Shown: positions 6,511-15,567 of the stretch, one piece after another
Position numbering within the stretch: position 1 is the stretch's first letter
Layout: each line of letters begins with the position of its first letter
Assembly: GCA_016790765.1 (NCBI GenBank)
Contig: JAEUMZ010000076.1
Coordinates: forward strand, 1 to 37,327
Length of the DNA stretch: 37,327 nucleotides
Direction of reading: 5' to 3'
Origin: Betaproteobacteria bacterium
Lineage (GTDB): Bacteria > Pseudomonadota > Gammaproteobacteria > Burkholderiales > Usitatibacteraceae
The notes under the pieces: model-generated
The model's database searches: none
Seen by the model: only the letters and a program-made list of their open reading frames with translations
Told to the model about the DNA's origin: nothing
Made by a program: the position numbers and the translations under genes

Positions 6511-9500
6511 CCGCCCCGTTTGACGCATACTGCCCGCGCTGCCCGCCCCAGTTCCTCGGCGTCAGCGTGGCTTGCGCGCCGGTGAGGTCGTAGACCACGT
6601 TCGCATTGTTCTCGCCCAGCCACAGACGCAGCCCGTCCATCAACTCGCCTGCGGGGCGGACTTTCCATGCATCCGGCAGGTGCGCCTCGTATTCGGCGGT
6701 GCCGTTGTTGCCGAAGATCCACACCGGGCAGCCGACTTCGCCGCGCGCAAGGTGCGGCTCCAGCAGGCGCTTCAACTGCGTGCCGTCGGCCTGGCCGTTC
6801 ATTCTGAGTTCGATGCGCTTGGCAAACATGCGGCGCGCGGTGTCGAGGTCGAACACGTCCTCGGCGGCGACGCGGTTGCCGCCGGAGAAGTCGTCGTGCG
6901 TGACCTTGCCGCGCACGATGACCAGGCTGTCCTCCTGCAGCAGCCCGCGGCGCTTGTCGAACACTTCCGCATACAGCAGCACCTCGATGCGCGCGGTGGC
7001 GTCGTCGAGCGACAGCACGCACATCTTGCCGCGCTTGCCGTTCTTGACGCGCGATTCGTGCAGGATGCCGGCCAGCAGCACCATCGTGTTGGGTGCGATG
7101 TCTTTCAGCGCGGTCTTCACAATCTGCCGCACTTCCTTTTCGTAGCTGGTGAACGGGTGGCCGGAGAAATAGAACCCCAACGCCTGTTTTTCGTGCATGA
7201 GCTTGTCGCGCTCACCCCAGGGGGTGACATTCGCCAGCGCGAGCTCCGCTCCGCTGTCGGCACCCGCGTCCCCGAACAGGCTCACCTGCTGCTTGTCGCG
7301 GTCGGCCTTGTCCGCCAGCTCGAGGGCACTGGGCAACGACAACAGCAGGGCGTGCCGGTTGGGTTCCAACGCATCGAACGCGCCGGCCTTGATGAAGGCC
7401 TCCATGGCGCGCTTGTTCACCACATGGCGATCCACGCGCTTGACAAAATCCAGCAGGTCCTTGAACGGGCCGCCTGCGGCGCGCGCGGCGACGATGTTCT
7501 CGATGGCGCCCCGGCCGGTGCCCTTCACGGCCCCGAGGCCATACTGCAGGGTGGTCCGGTCCATGGCCACGAAGCGGTAGGCGCCGCGATTGATGTCCGG
7601 CGCACTGACCACCAGCCCGTTGGCCTTGGCGTCCTCCACCAGTTGTTCCACCTTGTCGGTGAAGTCCATCACGCACGACAGGTTGGCCGCCATGAAGGCG
7701 GCGGCGTGGTTGGCCTTCAGATACGCGGTCAAGTAGCCCAGGTAGGCATAGGGCGCCGAGTGCGACTTGTTGAAGCCGTAACCGGCGAATTTCTCCATCG
7801 CGTCGTAGAGCGCCATGGCTGCCGCATTGGACACGTGGTTCTTCGCCGCACCGTTGGCGAAGGTGGCGCGGTGCCTGGCCATCTCCTCGGGCTTCTTCTT
7901 GCCCATGGCGCGGCGCAACAGGTCCGCGCCGCCCAGCGAATAGCCGCCGATCTCGCGCGCGATCTGCATCACCTGCTCCTGGTACACCATCACGCCGTAG
8001 GTCGGCCCCAGGATGGGGGAGAGCACCGGTTCGAGCTTCGGATCCACGTACTGCACGCGCGACTTGCCGGCCTTGCGGTCGCAATAGTCGGGGATGGAAT
8101 CCATCGGGCCGGGACGGTAAAGGGCATTCAGGGCGATGAGGTCCTCCAGCCGGTCCGGCTTGGCGCGGATCAGCATGTCGCGCATGCCCTTGGATTCAAA
8201 CTGGAAGATCGCCGCGGTGTTGCCCTTGGTGAAGATCTGGAACGACTTGGGATCGTCGAGCGGCACGCCCGCCAGGTCGAACTCCTTCTCGCCCAGCTCG
8301 CGCACGTTGCGCTCCGCCTCTTCCAGGATGGTGAGCGTGGTGAGGCCCAGGAAGTCGAACTTCACCAGGCCCACCTGTTCCACATCATCCTTGTCGTATT
8401 GCGAGATGACCGAATCGGACCCCTCGGCCACATACAGCGGCGTGAACTCGGTGAGCGGACCCGGCGCGATCAGCACGCCGCCGGCATGCATGCCGACGTT
8501 GCGCGTGATGCCTTCGAGCTTGACGGCCAGCGTCAGCAGCTCGTCGACTTCCTCCTCGGCCTTGCGGCGGTCGTTGAATTGCGGTTCGGACTTGAAGGCC
8601 TCGGTCAGCGTGATGCCCAACTGGTTGGGCACCAGCTTGGCGATGCCATCGACGTGCCCATAACTCATTCCCAGCACGCGTCCGACATCGCGGATCACCG
8701 CCTTGGCCGCCATGGTGCCGAAGGTGGCGATCTGCGACACCGATTCGGCGCCGTACTTCTTCTTCACGTAGTCGATCACCCGGTCGCGCCCGTCCTGGCA
8801 GAAATCGATGTCGAAGTCGGGCATGGACACGCGGTCGGGATTGAGGAAGCGCTCGAAGATCAGGTCGTACTGCAGCGGGTCGAGCCCGGTGATGCCCAGC
8901 GAATACGCCACCAGTGAACCGGCTCCGGAACCGCGCCCGGGACCCACCGGCACGCCATTGTTCTTGGCCCAGTTGATGAAGTCCGCCACGATCAGGAAGT
9001 ACCCGGGGAAGCCCATGTGCACGATGGTCTTCACCTCATAGTCGAGGCGTTCCTGGTAGCGCGGCCGCACCTCGTCGCGCCGCGCAGCGTCGCGATAGAG
9101 CGATTCGAGCCGGCGTTCGAGGCCGGCCTTGGCCTGCTCGTAGAAGTACGCCTCGATCGACACGCCTTCGGGCGTCGGGAATACCGGCAGCTTCGACTTG
9201 CCCAGTGCGAACTCGAAATGGCAGCGCCGCGCGATCTCGAGCGCATTCTCGATCGCCTCGGGCACGTCCGCGAACAGGTCGCGCATGTCCTGCGCGGACT
9301 TGAAGTAGTGTTCCTCGGTGAAATCGCGCGAGCGCCGCGGATCCCCCAGCACCTCGCCGCGCGAAATGCACACGCGCGCCTCATGCGCCTTGAAGTCCTC
9401 GCGTTGCATGAACTGGATGGGGTGCGTGGCGACCACGGGCAGGTTGGCCTGCTCGGCCAGCGACAGCGTGGCGGCCACCAGTGCATCGTCGCGTGCGCGG

Positions 9501-10018
9501 TCCACGCGCTGGATTTCCAGGTAGTACGCATCGGGAAAGTCGAGCGCCCAGGCCTTGGCCAGCAGCCCTGCACGCTCGGCGTCGCCCTGCGCCAGGGCCT
9601 GGCCCACGTCACCGGTTGCCGCGCCCGACAGCGCGATCAGGCCGTCCACTGCGTCATGGACGAGCCACTCGCGCTTCATTTCGGCGCGGCCGCGCCAGAG
9701 GTTCTCGCGATATGCACGGGTCAGCAGCCGGCACAGATTGAGGTAGCCCGACCGGCTGCGGCACAGCAGCAGCAGGCGCGACGGCTGGTCGCGGTTCTTG
9801 TCGTTGGAGACCCACACATCGCAGCCGATGATCGGCTGCACGCCCCGGCCGCGCGCGGCCTGGTAGAACTTGACCGCACCGAACAGGTTCGACTGGTCGG
9901 TGATGGCCAGCGCGGGAATGCCGTCGCTTGCCGCCCGCGCCACCGCTTCATCGATACGCACGATCGAGTCGGTGATCGAATACTCGGTGTGCAGGCGGAG
10001 GTGGACGAAGGCGGACAT
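6500..10018 (-). CDS. dnaE: DNA polymerase III subunit alpha
   Basis: A 1172-residue replicative polymerase, the usual length. The N-terminal PHP domain is present (FVHLRLHTEYSITDSIVRID, residues 3-22; TDQSNLFGAVKFY at about 41-53). The polymerase core has GPGRGSGAGSLVAY and the catalytic MPDFDIDFCQDGRDR at about 398-412. The C-terminal part contains an OB fold (about 975-1050, LLAGILHESRVKNGKRGKMC). It synthesises DNA within the holoenzyme at the replication fork. No frameshift or truncation is seen. The ATG at 10018 begins the PHP domain directly. The upstream spacer carries a large inverted repeat (10089-10232) and no clear promoter that I could assign. Confidence 0.98.
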   Translation of the reverse strand: MSAFVHLRLHTEYSITDSIVRIDEAVARAASDGIPALAITDQSNLFGAVKFYQAARGRGVQPIIGCDVWVSNDKNRDQPSRLLLLCRSRSGYLNLCRLLTRAYRENLWRGRAEMKREWLVHDAVDGLIALSGAATGDVGQALAQGDAERAGLLAKAWALDFPDAYYLEIQRVDRARDDALVAATLSLAEQANLPVVATHPIQFMQREDFKAHEARVCISRGEVLGDPRRSRDFTEEHYFKSAQDMRDLFADVPEAIENALEIARRCHFEFALGKSKLPVFPTPEGVSIEAYFYEQAKAGLERRLESLYRDAARRDEVRPRYQERLDYEVKTIVHMGFPGYFLIVADFINWAKNNGVPVGPGRGSGAGSLVAYSLGITGLDPLQYDLIFERFLNPDRVSMPDFDIDFCQDGRDRVIDYVKKKYGAESVSQIATFGTMAAKAVIRDVGRVLGMSYGHVDGIAKLVPNQLGITLTEAFKSEPQFNDRRKAEEEVDELLTLAVKLEGITRNVGMHAGGVLIAPGPLTEFTPLYVAEGSDSVISQYDKDDVEQVGLVKFDFLGLTTLTILEEAERNVRELGEKEFDLAGVPLDDPKSFQIFTKGNTAAIFQFESKGMRDMLIRAKPDRLEDLIALNALYRPGPMDSIPDYCDRKAGKSRVQYVDPKLEPVLSPILGPTYGVMVYQEQVMQIAREIGGYSLGGADLLRRAMGKKKPEEMARHRATFANGAAKNHVSNAAAMALYDAMEKFAGYGFNKSHSAPYAYLGYLTAYLKANHAAAFMAANLSCVMDFTDKVEQLVEDAKANGLVVSAPDINRGAYRFVAMDRTTLQYGLGAVKGTGRGAIENIVAARAAGGPFKDLLDFVKRVDRHVVNKRAMEAFIKAGAFDALEPNRHALLLSLPSALELADKADRDKQQVSLFGDAGADSGAELALANVTPWGERDKLMHEKQALGFYFSGHPFTSYEKEVRQIVKTALKDIAPNTMVLLAGILHESRVKNGKRGKMCVLSLDDATARIEVLLYAEVFDKRRGLLQEDSLVIVRGKVTHDDFSGGNRVAAEDVFDLDTARRMFAKRIELRMNGQADGTQLKRLLEPHLARGEVGCPVWIFGNNGTAEYEAHLPDAWKVRPAGELMDGLRLWLGENNANVVYDLTGAQATLTPRNWGGQRGQYASNGADDY

Positions 10019-10088
10019 GAGGGCTTGCGGTGCGAAGTGTCGCCTTACGGAAGAGCGGCGTTGTCGATTTTACTAGAGCAACAACTCT

Positions 10089-10232
10089 CCGCAGATGAAC
10101 GCCGATTTGGCGCCGATGGACGCCGATAAAACCCCAATCAAGAACAGTTGGGATTGCGGGCGCAAGTTTCCTGCACAAGCCGTCTTGGCCGTTATCGGCG
10201 TCCATCGGCGCAGTATCGGCGTTCATCGGCGG
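10089..10232. repeat. Large inverted repeat with GATGRACGCCGAT units
   Basis: A 41-nt left arm (10089-10129) pairs with a right arm (10192-10232), 37 of 41 positions identical after reverse complementing, around a 62-nt loop. Each arm contains two related 13-mers, GATGAACGCCGAT and GATGGACGCCGAT. It fills most of the spacer between the alpha/beta hydrolase stop and the dnaE start. Similar ATCnGCGTTCATCnGCG units are widespread in proteobacterial intergenic regions. Confidence 0.9.
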
Positions 10233-10243
10233 ATCCAACGCTC

Positions 10244-11149
10244 TCAAGCCGCCGCTTCGTTCCCCCTGCAAAACGCCCCGATGCGGGCCGCGATGTCCGG
10301 GATCAGGGGCACCGGAAAGTCGTGTCCCATGCCGCGCACCACCGACAGTTCCGCGCGGCCGCCGCCGGCCTGGATGACGCGCGCCGTATCCTGCCCCGCG
10401 GCGAGCGGCACCAGCGGGTCCTCGTCGCCGTGCAACACCAGGGTGGGGGCCTGGATGCGCGCCACCGTGCGCGACCGGTCGTCGCTGGCGGCGATGGCGA
10501 CCAGCTGCCGCGCGCCCCCCGCCGGATCGTGTGCGCGCCGGACGTGGCGCTCGCAGACCTCGCGCAGGTAATCGGGCGGCGCCGGGTAGGTCAGGCTGCC
10601 GATGGTGGTGAGCACGTGCTGCATGCGCGCGATGGCTGACGGGATATCGCGCCCCGCGGGCGACAGCACCGCCTTCAGGGCGCGCCATTGCGCCTGGGGA
10701 AGGCTGCGCCGACCGGTGGTGGACATGATCGAGGTGAGCGACCCGACATGGTGCGGATAGTGGGCGGCGAGGTTCTGCGCGATCATGCCGCCCATCGAGG
10801 CCCCCACCACGTGCGGCCTGCGCAGTCCCAGCGCATCAATGAGCGCCGCCGTGTCTGCGGCCATGGTGTCGATGGTGTAGTGCGCGCGCACCTTGAGGCC
10901 CAACTTGAAGCGAATGTATTCGACCGGCACGTTGGGCATGCCCAGGTGGGTCAGGTGCGTGGACAGGCCGACGTCCCGGTTGTCGAAGCGCACTACGCGA
11001 AACCCTTGCGCCACCAGCGACTCGATCAGCGCTTCCGGCCACAAGATCATCTGCACGCCCAGGCCCATGACCAGCAGGATCGCCGGATCGGCTTCGTTGC
11101 CGCGCGATTCGTAGTGGAAGCTGAGGCCGTTGGCGTCGATGGAGGGCAT
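10244..11149 (-). CDS. Alpha/beta hydrolase
   Basis: A 301-residue cytoplasmic protein (no signal peptide) with the full alpha/beta-hydrolase set: oxyanion region LLVMGLG (25-31), the strand/turn FDNRDVGLS (55-63), the nucleophile elbow GASMGG with Ser118, the acid in GDEDPLVP (Asp244) and His276 in GMGHDFP. The overall pattern resembles the 'NRDVGLS' subgroup often annotated as esterase or aclacinomycin-methylesterase-like. The substrate cannot be told from sequence. The stop is followed by the large inverted repeat, and the start is next to a G-rich repeat. It is on the same strand as dnaE and the lipid genes upstream, but the spacers suggest its own transcription unit. Confidence 0.9.
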   Translation of the reverse strand: MPSIDANGLSFHYESRGNEADPAILLVMGLGVQMILWPEALIESLVAQGFRVVRFDNRDVGLSTHLTHLGMPNVPVEYIRFKLGLKVRAHYTIDTMAADTAALIDALGLRRPHVVGASMGGMIAQNLAAHYPHHVGSLTSIMSTTGRRSLPQAQWRALKAVLSPAGRDIPSAIARMQHVLTTIGSLTYPAPPDYLREVCERHVRRAHDPAGGARQLVAIAASDDRSRTVARIQAPTLVLHGDEDPLVPLAAGQDTARVIQAGGGRAELSVVRGMGHDFPVPLIPDIAARIGAFCRGNEAAA

Positions 11150-11155
11150 GGAGTT

Positions 11156-11300
11156 CGGGACTGGGGATTGGGGGCTGGGGACTCGGGGGCGCTATGCGCA
11201 CATTCCGGCGCTCTCGCGCTTGATCGTTCAGTTCAGGCTACGCACGCAATCCAACGTTGGTTTTCCCCAGCCCCTAGTCCCCGATCCCTAGCCCCCTCCC
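11156..11300. repeat. G-rich imperfect inverted repeat flanking an intergenic spacer
   Basis: GGGACTGGGGATTGGGGGCT-type sequence at about 11157-11190 is matched on the opposite strand by 11265-11300 (reverse complement GGGGCTAGGGATCGGGGACT), about 21 of 27 positions identical. G-runs of 4-5 occur every 6-7 bp. One arm abuts the hydrolase start at 11149, the other the stop codon of the next hydrolase at 11300. Confidence 0.75.
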
Positions 11301-12211
11301 TACCACATCGCATCCGCATCCCGCTTCGGATCGCGATAGAACCATTGCCGCCATCCCTCGCGGTGGAACCGGCTCCATTCGCCTTCGGGTTGGGCGAGGC
11401 GATCGGCGACCGCATACCAGGTGGCCGGGTTCACCCCCATGCCGATATGGCTGGCCACCACTTCGATGTTTTCGGCACGCTTGCCCTCCTGCTGCAACGA
11501 CAGCGGCCAGGACACCACGCCATCGCTGCGGCTGAAGATCGAGGTCGTGGGCACCGGGGGCGCGAGCTTGAGTTGCTCGAGCATGTCGTGGTCGTCGAGC
11601 TTGAGGCCGCTGGCGAACTCATAGAGGCGCCAGGCATGGGTGGCCTTCGGGTCACCGGCGAACGGTGTGCCCAGGGTGATCACGCTGCGCACGCTGCCGG
11701 ACAGCGACTTGGCGAACTCGCGTGCATAGATGCCGCCAAGGCTCCAACCGATCAGGCTCACCTTGCGGCCGGTGTCCTTGGCGATTGCTTGCACGCGCTC
11801 CATGCTCTTGGCCAGCACGCCTTCGCGCGGGCCGAAGTTGAGGCCCAGGTCCCAGCCGTAGGTTTCATAGCCCAGGCTGGCGAGGAAATTGCGCAGCGGC
11901 ACCGTGGACAGGTCGCCGGCGGCGAGACCCGGAAAGACGATCACCGCATGGCCGTCGCCGGCCGGCGCGTTGCGCAACAGCGGCCAGGTGGCGATCGACG
12001 CAGTGAGCTCCAGCGGCGCGCGGGATTCCAGCGCCAGCAGCAACGCGCCGGGCGCGCGCAAGCCTTCGGTTCGTTCCATCAGGTCCGCGAACAAGTCGTT
12101 CCTCCATTGGGTTTCTTCGCGCTTCGGCTTCTTGGTGGTATTGCGGCGGCTGGATTGCATGGCGGCGGGTGAGCGTGGTCGTGTGCGTCGAGCGGACTGG
12201 GAACGGGCCAT
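11300..12211 (-). CDS. Alpha/beta hydrolase (lipase-like), coupled to WS/DGAT
   Basis: About 303 residues. The N-terminal ~35 residues are basic and polar without a signal peptide. The hydrolase domain shows VIVFPGLAAGDLST, the strand YETYGWDLGLNFGP, the nucleophile elbow GWSLGG (Ser in the middle), and a late His in VASHIGMGVNP; an Asp in FSRSDGVVSWP is the likely acid. This pattern is seen in triacylglycerol-lipase-like proteins often found beside WS/DGAT genes. The ATG at 12211 begins 1 bp after the WS/DGAT stop (TAG-C-ATG), so the two are probably co-translated; ATG 12160 is a possible alternative start. The pairing suggests turnover of the neutral lipids made by the neighbour, which is inference. 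Confidence 0.85.
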   Translation of the reverse strand: MARSQSARRTRPRSPAAMQSSRRNTTKKPKREETQWRNDLFADLMERTEGLRAPGALLLALESRAPLELTASIATWPLLRNAPAGDGHAVIVFPGLAAGDLSTVPLRNFLASLGYETYGWDLGLNFGPREGVLAKSMERVQAIAKDTGRKVSLIGWSLGGIYAREFAKSLSGSVRSVITLGTPFAGDPKATHAWRLYEFASGLKLDDHDMLEQLKLAPPVPTTSIFSRSDGVVSWPLSLQQEGKRAENIEVVASHIGMGVNPATWYAVADRLAQPEGEWSRFHREGWRQWFYRDPKRDADAMW

Positions 12212-12212
12212 G

Positions 12213-13799
12213 CTACCGCCGGGCTGCGCGCACTGCGGCCTTGACGGTGGTCGCACGCTTGCGCACCGGCGTGCGCGCTGCCGGCTTGGGCGGCGGCAAA
12301 TCCGCCTGCATTTTTTTCATCATCGCGGCGTGCTCGGCTTTCAGGTACTCGGCGAACTTTGCCACGTTGGGCACCGCCTTCCGGCAGGCAATGAAGCCGT
12401 AATCGAGCGAGCCGTTGTAGCTCTGGATGGTGATGTTGAGCGCGAGGCCGTGGGTGACGATCGATACCGGGTAGTACTCCATGATCTCGGCCCCGGCGAC
12501 ATACAGCGCCATCTGTGGGCCGGGCACGTTGGAAATCACCACGTTGGCGATCACCGGGATGCGGTTGGACGCCACCGCCATCTTGTACAGCGGCGTGATG
12601 ATGCTCATGATCCACGGGATGCCGAGTGACGGCAGGTCCGTGGGCACCACGCTTTTCATGGTGCCAGTCAGCATCTTGGCCTTGAGGGCCGATTTCATCA
12701 TCGCCGCAAAGCGCTTTTTTTCGTCGGCCAGGTGCGTGCCCAGGCTCACCAGCATCATCGTGACCTGGTTGCCCTGCGAGGTGTCGCCCGGTGTGCGCAG
12801 GCTCACCGGAATGCCCGCCACCATGGACTTGGCCAGGGCCGCCGGCTGTTTTGCAAAGTAGCGCCGCAGGGCGCCGGCGCACTGCGCCATGACGATGTCG
12901 TTGAGCTTGGCCTCGTGGTGCCGCGCCAGCGCCTTGGTCTCGGCCAACGGGATGCGCACGCCGGCAAACCCGCGCCGGGTGCTGATGGCGACATTGAGCG
13001 GAGTACGCGGGCCCAGCGCGATGCCGCCGGGAATTTTTTTCAGCAGCGACCTGGCCGCCTTTTCCGGCGAATCGCCGGGCTGGATGTCGGGCATCGCCGG
13101 CATGCCGGTGCCCTGCTCCGAGGGCGCGCCGGCCTTCTTGGCCTGCGAAGAGGACAGCAGCGCAGCGCCGGCCAGGCCGACGGTCTTCAAGGCTCCGGGC
13201 ACGGCGCCGATGATCTTGCCGTACTGCGCCACGGAGGTCATCAGCGCGTTGGACAGCAGCTTGGCCGTAGTGGGCTTGAGTGCAGGCCTGGCCTTTTCGC
13301 CGGGCGCAATGACGCGACCCTTGGGGTCGGTGTCGAGGACCGCCTGCGCCAGCGCCACGCCCCCCTGGCCATCCAAGGCGGCATGGTGGATCTTCGAGTA
13401 CAGACCCACGCGGCCATCCGCCAGGCCTTCGATCACCGTGAACTCCCAGAGCGGCTTGTCGCGGTCGAGCACGGCCTCGTGCAGCTCGGCCGTCATGGCT
13501 TCGAGCTGCGCCTGCGTGCCGGGCTTGGGCAGCACTTTCCGGAACACGTGGCGATCCAGGTCCACCGGCACGTTTTCCAGCCACACCGGGTTGGCGAGGT
13601 CAAAGGGCACGAACGACAGGCGGCGCGAGAACAAGGGCGCCAGGTGCATGCGGTCGGCGATGAGTTTCCGGTAGCGCGGAAACAGGCTGCCGCGCAATCC
13701 GGCCGGGCGCTTGAGCACCATCAGGCTGCCGACATGCATCGGCGTCTCGGCGGTCTCGAGATGCAGGAACAGGGCGTCGAGTGCACTGAGTGGCTGCAT
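12213..13799 (-). CDS. Wax ester synthase / diacylglycerol acyltransferase (WS/DGAT)
   Basis: A 528-residue protein of the usual length (about 450-520) plus a basic Ala/Lys/Arg C-terminal tail. The catalytic motif HHAALDG is at 138-144 (family HHxxxDG), and the N-terminus MQPLSALDALFLHLETAETPM fits the family start. Further family motifs include PLNVAISTRRGFAG and ISNVPGPQMALYVAGA towards the C-terminus. These enzymes transfer acyl groups from acyl-CoA to fatty alcohols or diacylglycerol at the inner membrane, producing storage wax esters or triacylglycerol. The ATG at 13799 has an AGGGG-type ribosome binding site. It is followed immediately by the lipase-like hydrolase. Bacterial genomes may carry several such genes; only one is seen here. 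Confidence 0.95.
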   Translation of the reverse strand: MQPLSALDALFLHLETAETPMHVGSLMVLKRPAGLRGSLFPRYRKLIADRMHLAPLFSRRLSFVPFDLANPVWLENVPVDLDRHVFRKVLPKPGTQAQLEAMTAELHEAVLDRDKPLWEFTVIEGLADGRVGLYSKIHHAALDGQGGVALAQAVLDTDPKGRVIAPGEKARPALKPTTAKLLSNALMTSVAQYGKIIGAVPGALKTVGLAGAALLSSSQAKKAGAPSEQGTGMPAMPDIQPGDSPEKAARSLLKKIPGGIALGPRTPLNVAISTRRGFAGVRIPLAETKALARHHEAKLNDIVMAQCAGALRRYFAKQPAALAKSMVAGIPVSLRTPGDTSQGNQVTMMLVSLGTHLADEKKRFAAMMKSALKAKMLTGTMKSVVPTDLPSLGIPWIMSIITPLYKMAVASNRIPVIANVVISNVPGPQMALYVAGAEIMEYYPVSIVTHGLALNITIQSYNGSLDYGFIACRKAVPNVAKFAEYLKAEHAAMMKKMQADLPPPKPAARTPVRKRATTVKAAVRAARR

Positions 13800-13859
13800 G
13801 GAGTCCCCTCGCCGGTGGCGGTTGTTATCGATTGGATTCTGGCACGTTTCGCACGCCGG

Positions 13860-14321
<462 letters not shown>

Positions 14322-14322
14322 T

Positions 14323-14390
14323 CAAACCCAAGCACTGGAGCGCCGTTCCAGCCGATAATGTCCCAAACACCGCGCCAGTGCTAGGGTTTG
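14323..14390. repeat. 68-bp dispersed palindromic element, copy B
   Basis: The arms CAAACCCAAGCACTGG (14323-14338) and CCAGTGCTAGGGTTTG (14375-14390) pair with one mismatch. It aligns without gaps to copies A, C and D. The right arm overlaps the last codons and the TAG stop of the RidA-family gene (14381-14383), and the left arm ends 4 bp before the tadA start. Confidence 0.9.
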
Positions 14391-14782
14391 CCCATCGAAA
14401 CATAGGCATCGACTTCAATCTCCACCAAATGCGCCGGATCCACCAGCGCGCGGACCTCCACCATCGTGGCCGCCGGCCGGGTGGCGCCAAAGTACTCACC
14501 ATGCACGCGGCCAATCGCCTCCCATTGCGTGATGTCGGTGACGAACATGCGGGTGCGGACCACGTCGGTAAGCGCGGCTCCGGCGCTTTCCAGTGCGCGG
14601 GCGATCTTGTCCAGCGCGTAGCGCGTTTGCGCCGCCGCATCGTTCACGCCCACCACTTGGCCCTGTTCGTCGGTGGCCGTGGTGCCCGCCACCCAGACGT
14701 GGTTGCCGATGCGCACGGCGCGCGAGTAACCGACGATGGATTCCCACGGGGCCCCGGTGGAAATGTTCTGGCGCGCTTGCAT
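14381..14782 (-). CDS. RidA family protein (YjgF/YER057c/UK114)
   Basis: A 133-residue protein. Family motifs are visible: SRAVRIGNHVWVAGTTATDE near the N-terminus, RYALDKIARALESAGA in the middle, and RPAATMVEVRALVDPAHLVE followed by IEVDAYV at the C-terminus. The Arg of RPAATMVEV and a Glu in VEIEVDA fit the RidA ligand site. RidA trimers hydrolyse reactive enamine/imine intermediates; divergent members have other or unknown roles. The last residues GKP and the stop lie in the 68-bp repeat copy B. The ATG at 14782 has no Shine-Dalgarno sequence but a TACAAT 6 bp upstream (14794-14789), suggesting a leaderless mRNA. Divergent from the GST gene at 14892. Confidence 0.9.
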   Translation of the reverse strand: MQARQNISTGAPWESIVGYSRAVRIGNHVWVAGTTATDEQGQVVGVNDAAAQTRYALDKIARALESAGAALTDVVRTRMFVTDITQWEAIGRVHGEYFGATRPAATMVEVRALVDPAHLVEIEVDAYVSMGKP

Positions 14783-14788
14783 GACCGC

Positions 14789-14794
14789 ATTGTA
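14789..14794 (-). promoter_or_regulatory. Candidate -10 element for a leaderless RidA-family mRNA
   Basis: On the minus strand TACAAT (14794-14789) is followed by six bases and then the ATG at 14782, which places the expected transcription start at or next to the start codon. A clear -35 at 16-18 bp was not found. Confidence 0.35.
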
Positions 14795-14891
14795 TCGGCT
14801 CCCGCCCCGGCAACACTGGCCTCCCCGGGGGTTGCCGACGCATACTGCGCCTTCGGGATCACGCCCGAGTCCCCTCGCTGCGGAGAGATTC

Positions 14892-15551
14892 ATGCCCCTC
14901 GCGCTGTATGGCCACCCGTTCTCCTCGTACACGCAGAAGGCGCTGATCGCGCTCCATGAGAACGCCACGCCCTTCGAGTTCCGGATGATCGGGCCGGACA
15001 CGCCGCAGCATGCCACCGAGTGGCTGGCGCGCTGCCCGCTGCAGAAGTTCCCGTTGCTGGTCGATGGCGAACGCAGTGTCTTTGAAACCAGCACCATCGT
15101 CGAACACCTCGCGTTGCACCACCCCGGGCCGGTGCACCTGATCCCGGCGGATCGAGAGGCCGCGCTCGAAGTGCGGTTCCTGGACCGCGTGTTCGACCTG
15201 CATGTGATGGATCCGGTGCAATTTGCCGTCGCCTGTGCGCTGGAGCGGATTCCGGTACCGGCAGACCGGGCCCGGGCGATCGCCGGCGAGCGCCTTTTGC
15301 GCGCCTACGGCTGGCTGGAGGCGCACCTGGCCGGCAAGACCTGGGCCGCAGGCGAGGACTTCACGCTGGCCGACTGCGCGGCGGCACCGGCGTTGTTCTA
15401 TGCGGATTGGACCTGCGAGATTCCGGACTCGCACACCAACTTGCGTGCCTACCGTGCGCGCCTGCTCGCACGGCCATCCTTCGCGCGCTGCGTGGAGGAG
15501 GCGCGGCCGTACCGGCCGCTGTTTCCGTTGGGTGCACCCGACCGCGATTGA
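14892..15551 (+). CDS. Glutathione S-transferase family protein
   Basis: A 219-residue cytosolic protein. The N-terminal thioredoxin-like domain begins LALYGHPFSSYTQKALIALH, with the cis-Pro region KFPLLVD and the glutathione-binding FETSTIVEHLA (Glu-Ser variant appears as ETS). The C-terminal helical domain contains WAAGEDFTLADCAAAPALFY, the usual folding motif. The substrate is unknown; such proteins conjugate or reduce electrophiles with glutathione. The ATG at 14892 follows GGAGAG at normal spacing. The gene is divergent from the RidA-family gene and convergent with guaA (16-bp gap). Confidence 0.93.
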   Translation: MPLALYGHPFSSYTQKALIALHENATPFEFRMIGPDTPQHATEWLARCPLQKFPLLVDGERSVFETSTIVEHLALHHPGPVHLIPADREAALEVRFLDRVFDLHVMDPVQFAVACALERIPVPADRARAIAGERLLRAYGWLEAHLAGKTWAAGEDFTLADCAAAPALFYADWTCEIPDSHTNLRAYRARLLARPSFARCVEEARPYRPLFPLGAPDRD

Positions 15552-15567
15552 GGTGTGTGGCGGCCTG

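Noticed and set aside
6572..8917. Very long open frame (781 codons) on the plus strand opposite dnaE.
   Set aside because: It is antisense to the conserved dnaE; its translation is His/Val/Arg-rich without any family motif. Long antisense frames are expected in GC-rich DNA.
12079..13584. 501-codon minus-strand frame overlapping the WS/DGAT gene in another frame.
   Set aside because: The WS/DGAT frame carries the HHxxxDG motif and the family length; the other frame is Arg/Gly-rich noise.
13800..13859. Possible small gene or promoter between WS/DGAT and tadA.
   Set aside because: Only 60 bp; no convincing open frame, hairpin or -10/-35 pair was seen.
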